A stretch of 8,291 bases of DNA from an uncultured Clostridium sp. (GTDB lineage Bacteria > Bacillota > Clostridia > TANB77 > CAG-508): NCBI GenBank assembly GCA_900557195.1, contig USRT01000038.1:1-8291 (forward strand), written 5' to 3'. The notes beneath the pieces are model-generated. The model was not told the origin of the DNA. It saw only the letters and a list, made by a program, of their open reading frames with translations, and did not search any database. Each line of letters starts with the position of its first letter. The stretch's first letter is position 1. Below, piece by piece: positions 6,457-8,291 of the stretch. The position numbers and the translations under genes were made by a program.

Positions 6457-6466
6457 TACCTTTTTT
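6440..6466. repeat. Perfect 27-bp palindrome over the hrcA -35 box
   Basis: Arms of 13 bases (6440-6452 and 6454-6466) flank a single central base at 6453. The core is GGTATTG-T-CAATACC with A and T runs outside. The TTGACA -35 box lies in its middle. On the minus strand the hairpin core is followed by seven T residues, so it also resembles a small intrinsic terminator for transcripts arriving from pyk. It could alternatively be an operator for a dimeric regulator. Confidence 0.75.
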
Positions 6467-6472
6467 CCTAAT

Positions 6473-6494
6473 TTTATGTGAAATTTATGTGAAA
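6473..6494. repeat. Tandem 11-base direct repeat upstream of the hrcA promoter
   Basis: TTTATGTGAAA occurs twice with no gap, at 6473-6483 and 6484-6494, starting 17 bases upstream of the -35 box. The 11-base period is about one helical turn, so a protein could bind both copies on one face of the DNA. Chance is possible in such AT-rich sequence. Confidence 0.55.
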
Positions 6495-6692
6495 AAGAAT
6501 ATATGTTAAATTTTAGGTATCAAAAATAAAATAAAAAATACAGTTTAAAGATTGAAAAAATATATAAATTTGCAACTTGGCAATGATTTTAATAAAAAAT
6601 ATTTTGTATTAAAATAAGGAATAAACTCTAAATTGTAATAAAAACATTATAATTTCATAATATCTCTTTAATATTCTTTATGTAAAAATATC
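6495..6692. other. AT-rich spacer between pyk terminator and hrcA control region
   Basis: This part of the roughly 360-base gap is almost entirely A and T. I see no open frame with a ribosome binding site, no RNA gene and no convincing repeat in it. Confidence 0.5.
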
Positions 6693-6736
6693 AAAAAATA
6701 GAAGTAAAAATATATCTATTTTTACTTCTATTTTTT
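6693..6736 (-). terminator. Intrinsic terminator after pyruvate kinase
   Basis: A perfect 20-bp inverted repeat pairs 6693-6712 with 6717-6736 around a 4-base loop. On the minus strand it begins with six A residues three bases after the pyk stop codon, contains the TAGAAGTAAAAATA arm, and ends in six T residues. It is AT-rich but long, with the classic A-run/stem/T-run layout, and is effectively symmetrical. Confidence 0.88.
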
Positions 6737-6739
6737 ACT

Positions 6740-8146
6740 TTAAACTTCTTCAATTTTTAAAAGATTTGTTGTTTTAGTTCCATTTTTTGGGAATCCTCCT
6801 GTAATTGCAATAATATCACCTGATTTAACTCCCATTATTTCTTTTGCCTTTTCTTTAGCTACAGCTATTACTTCGTCTGTACTTTCAGATGTTGGTACTA
6901 TTGTAGGATATACACCGTAGTTAAGAGCTAAAGAACGTGCAACTTTTTCTGAATTTGTTGCTGCTAATATTAAACATCTTGGTTTTAGATTACTTATTCT
7001 TCTTGCTGTATCTCCACTTACTGTAGATGCAATAATTAATTTTATATCTAATACACTTGCTGCTTCTACAACACTATCAGCAATAGTTTCTGTAATATCA
7101 ACTTCTCTTTCTGATGCAAATTTATAATCATAATCATAATATTCTTCTGTATCTCTACAGATTTCTGCCATAAACTTAACAACTTCTACTGGGAATTTAC
7201 CAACGGTTGTTTCTCCTGAAAGCATAACTGCATCTGTACCATCTAAAACAGCATTTGCAACATCAGAAACTTCGGCTCTAGTTGGTCTTGCACTTTTTTT
7301 CATAGATTCTAACATTTCTGTTGCAACTACTACAATTTTTCCTTTTTCACGACATCTTTGAATCATTTCCTTCTGATATCTTGGTAATTGTTGCATTGGA
7401 ACTTCAACACCTAAATCTCCACGTGCTACCATTATTCCATCAGATACATCTATAATTGAATCTAAGTTTTCAACACCTGTTGTACTTTCAATTTTAGATA
7501 TGATTTTCATATCTTCTCTATTACATTGTTTTAAAATTTCTCTTGCTTCTAATACGTCTTCCATGCAAGATACAAATGATAAAGCTAAATAATCACCTTC
7601 ATGCTCGCAAGCATAAATAATATCTTCTCTATCTATATCACTAATAAATGGAATATCTAATTTTACACCTGGTGCATTTAGACTTTTTTTGTTTCCTAAA
7701 ATACCACCATTTATAATCTTACATGTAACACCATCTTCTTCTACAGATATTACTTCAATTTTCATTAATCCATTTTCTAATAAAACTATTGAACCAACTT
7801 TTAAATTATCTATAGCTTGTGGATGATTTACAGAAATTCTTTCTTCATTTCCTAAAACTGTTTCTTTTACTAAACGAATTGTTTTTCCTTCTACTAATGT
7901 AATTTCATCATTTTCAAGCATTCCACTTCTAAATTCTGGTCCTTTTGTATCATATAAAATAGCAACATTTTTCTTTGTCATTTCTCTTACTTTATGTACT
8001 GATTCAACAACAGCTACTCTTTCTTCCATTGTTGCATGAGAAAAGTTTATACGTGCTACATTCATTCCTACTTCCACCATTTTGCTCATTACTTCTGGAG
8101 CTGTGCTAGAAGGTCCTATACTACAAATAATCTTTGTTTTTTTCAT
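6740..8146 (-). CDS. pyk: Pyruvate kinase
   Basis: Pyruvate kinase makes pyruvate and ATP from phosphoenolpyruvate and ADP in the last step of glycolysis, in the cytoplasm. The 468-residue protein is complete. The N-terminal KTKIICSIGPSS and Arg32-Asn34-Ser36 (ARINFSH) are substrate-site residues. DTKGPEFRSG (66-75) has Glu71 at the position that marks potassium-dependent enzymes. The B-domain cap spans about 76-165. The active-site segment ISKIES carries catalytic Lys218 and metal ligand Glu220, with Asp244 in ARGDLG as the second ligand. ATEMLESM (275-282) has Glu where many relatives have Gln. The C domain (about 350-468) has the usual allosteric-type fold, and SGDTARR and GGFPKNGTKTT are visible. 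It lacks the extra C-terminal domain of Bacillus-type enzymes. The ATG has an AAAGGAG site at 8157-8163. It has its own promoter and terminator, so it is separate from the heat-shock operon. Confidence 0.98.
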   Translation of the reverse strand: MKKTKIICSIGPSSTAPEVMSKMVEVGMNVARINFSHATMEERVAVVESVHKVREMTKKNVAILYDTKGPEFRSGMLENDEITLVEGKTIRLVKETVLGNEERISVNHPQAIDNLKVGSIVLLENGLMKIEVISVEEDGVTCKIINGGILGNKKSLNAPGVKLDIPFISDIDREDIIYACEHEGDYLALSFVSCMEDVLEAREILKQCNREDMKIISKIESTTGVENLDSIIDVSDGIMVARGDLGVEVPMQQLPRYQKEMIQRCREKGKIVVVATEMLESMKKSARPTRAEVSDVANAVLDGTDAVMLSGETTVGKFPVEVVKFMAEICRDTEEYYDYDYKFASEREVDITETIADSVVEAASVLDIKLIIASTVSGDTARRISNLKPRCLILAATNSEKVARSLALNYGVYPTIVPTSESTDEVIAVAKEKAKEIMGVKSGDIIAITGGFPKNGTKTTNLLKIEEV

Positions 8147-8181
8147 TAATTAACATCTCCTTTATTTTTTACATAACGATT

Positions 8182-8210
8182 ATTATACCTACATTTTGAC
8201 AAAAAATCAA
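8182..8210 (-). promoter_or_regulatory. Sigma-A-type promoter of pyk
   Basis: On the minus strand TTGATT (8205-8210) and a perfect TATAAT (8182-8187) are separated by exactly 17 bases. Initiation near 8175 would give a leader of roughly 30 bases before the pyk ATG, containing the AAAGGAG site. The remaining bases up to the window edge show no gene that I can support. Confidence 0.85.
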
Positions 8211-8291
8211 TATTTTACATAAAATTCGATTAATTTTTTGTAGGTTAGTCAAACATATGTCACACTTTTTTGAAATTTATATACTTTGAGT

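Overview
The window looks like a chromosomal housekeeping stretch from a very AT-rich Gram-positive bacterium of the Clostridia/Bacilli type. The evidence is strong AGGAGG-type ribosome binding sites, a CIRCE operator in front of hrcA, the gene order hrcA-grpE-dnaK-(extra gene)-dnaJ, and a Firmicute-style DnaK of 615 residues. I cannot name the species from sequence alone. All seven genes I accept lie on the minus strand, so the map reads from right to left.

From the right: a pyruvate kinase gene (6740-8146) has its own promoter (8182-8210) and ends in a strong intrinsic terminator (6693-6736). A gene-free stretch of about 360 bases follows. It holds a tandem 11-base repeat, a perfect 27-bp palindrome that overlaps the -35 box, a sigma-A-type promoter and the CIRCE operator at 6392-6418. 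Then come hrcA (heat-shock repressor) and grpE (nucleotide exchange factor), almost touching. A 430-base non-coding gap next contains a 161-bp element with perfect 33-bp inverted arms around a GC-richer centre. dnaK follows. A gap of about 200 bases with a 14-bp hairpin leads to a small MazG-like nucleotide pyrophosphohydrolase gene, whose stop codon lies 13 bases before dnaJ. dnaJ ends at a terminator (801-834). A separate Nudix hydrolase gene (251-673) lies beyond it, and the last 250 bases hold no gene I can support.

How the genes work together: HrcA binds CIRCE and holds the operon down. HrcA folding is known in other Firmicutes to depend on chaperonin, so stress relieves the repression. 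DnaK, DnaJ and GrpE form the Hsp70 cycle. The MazG-like enzyme probably removes unwanted nucleotides and appears to be co-transcribed with dnaJ. Pyruvate kinase and the Nudix enzyme look like independent neighbours.

The most notable observations are an apparent one-base insertion that breaks dnaJ near its 3' end, the inverted-repeat element between grpE and dnaK, and the layered palindrome/promoter/CIRCE control region. I see no convincing new defence or mobile system. The window is mostly a well-known heat-shock operon with a few unexplained non-coding structures.
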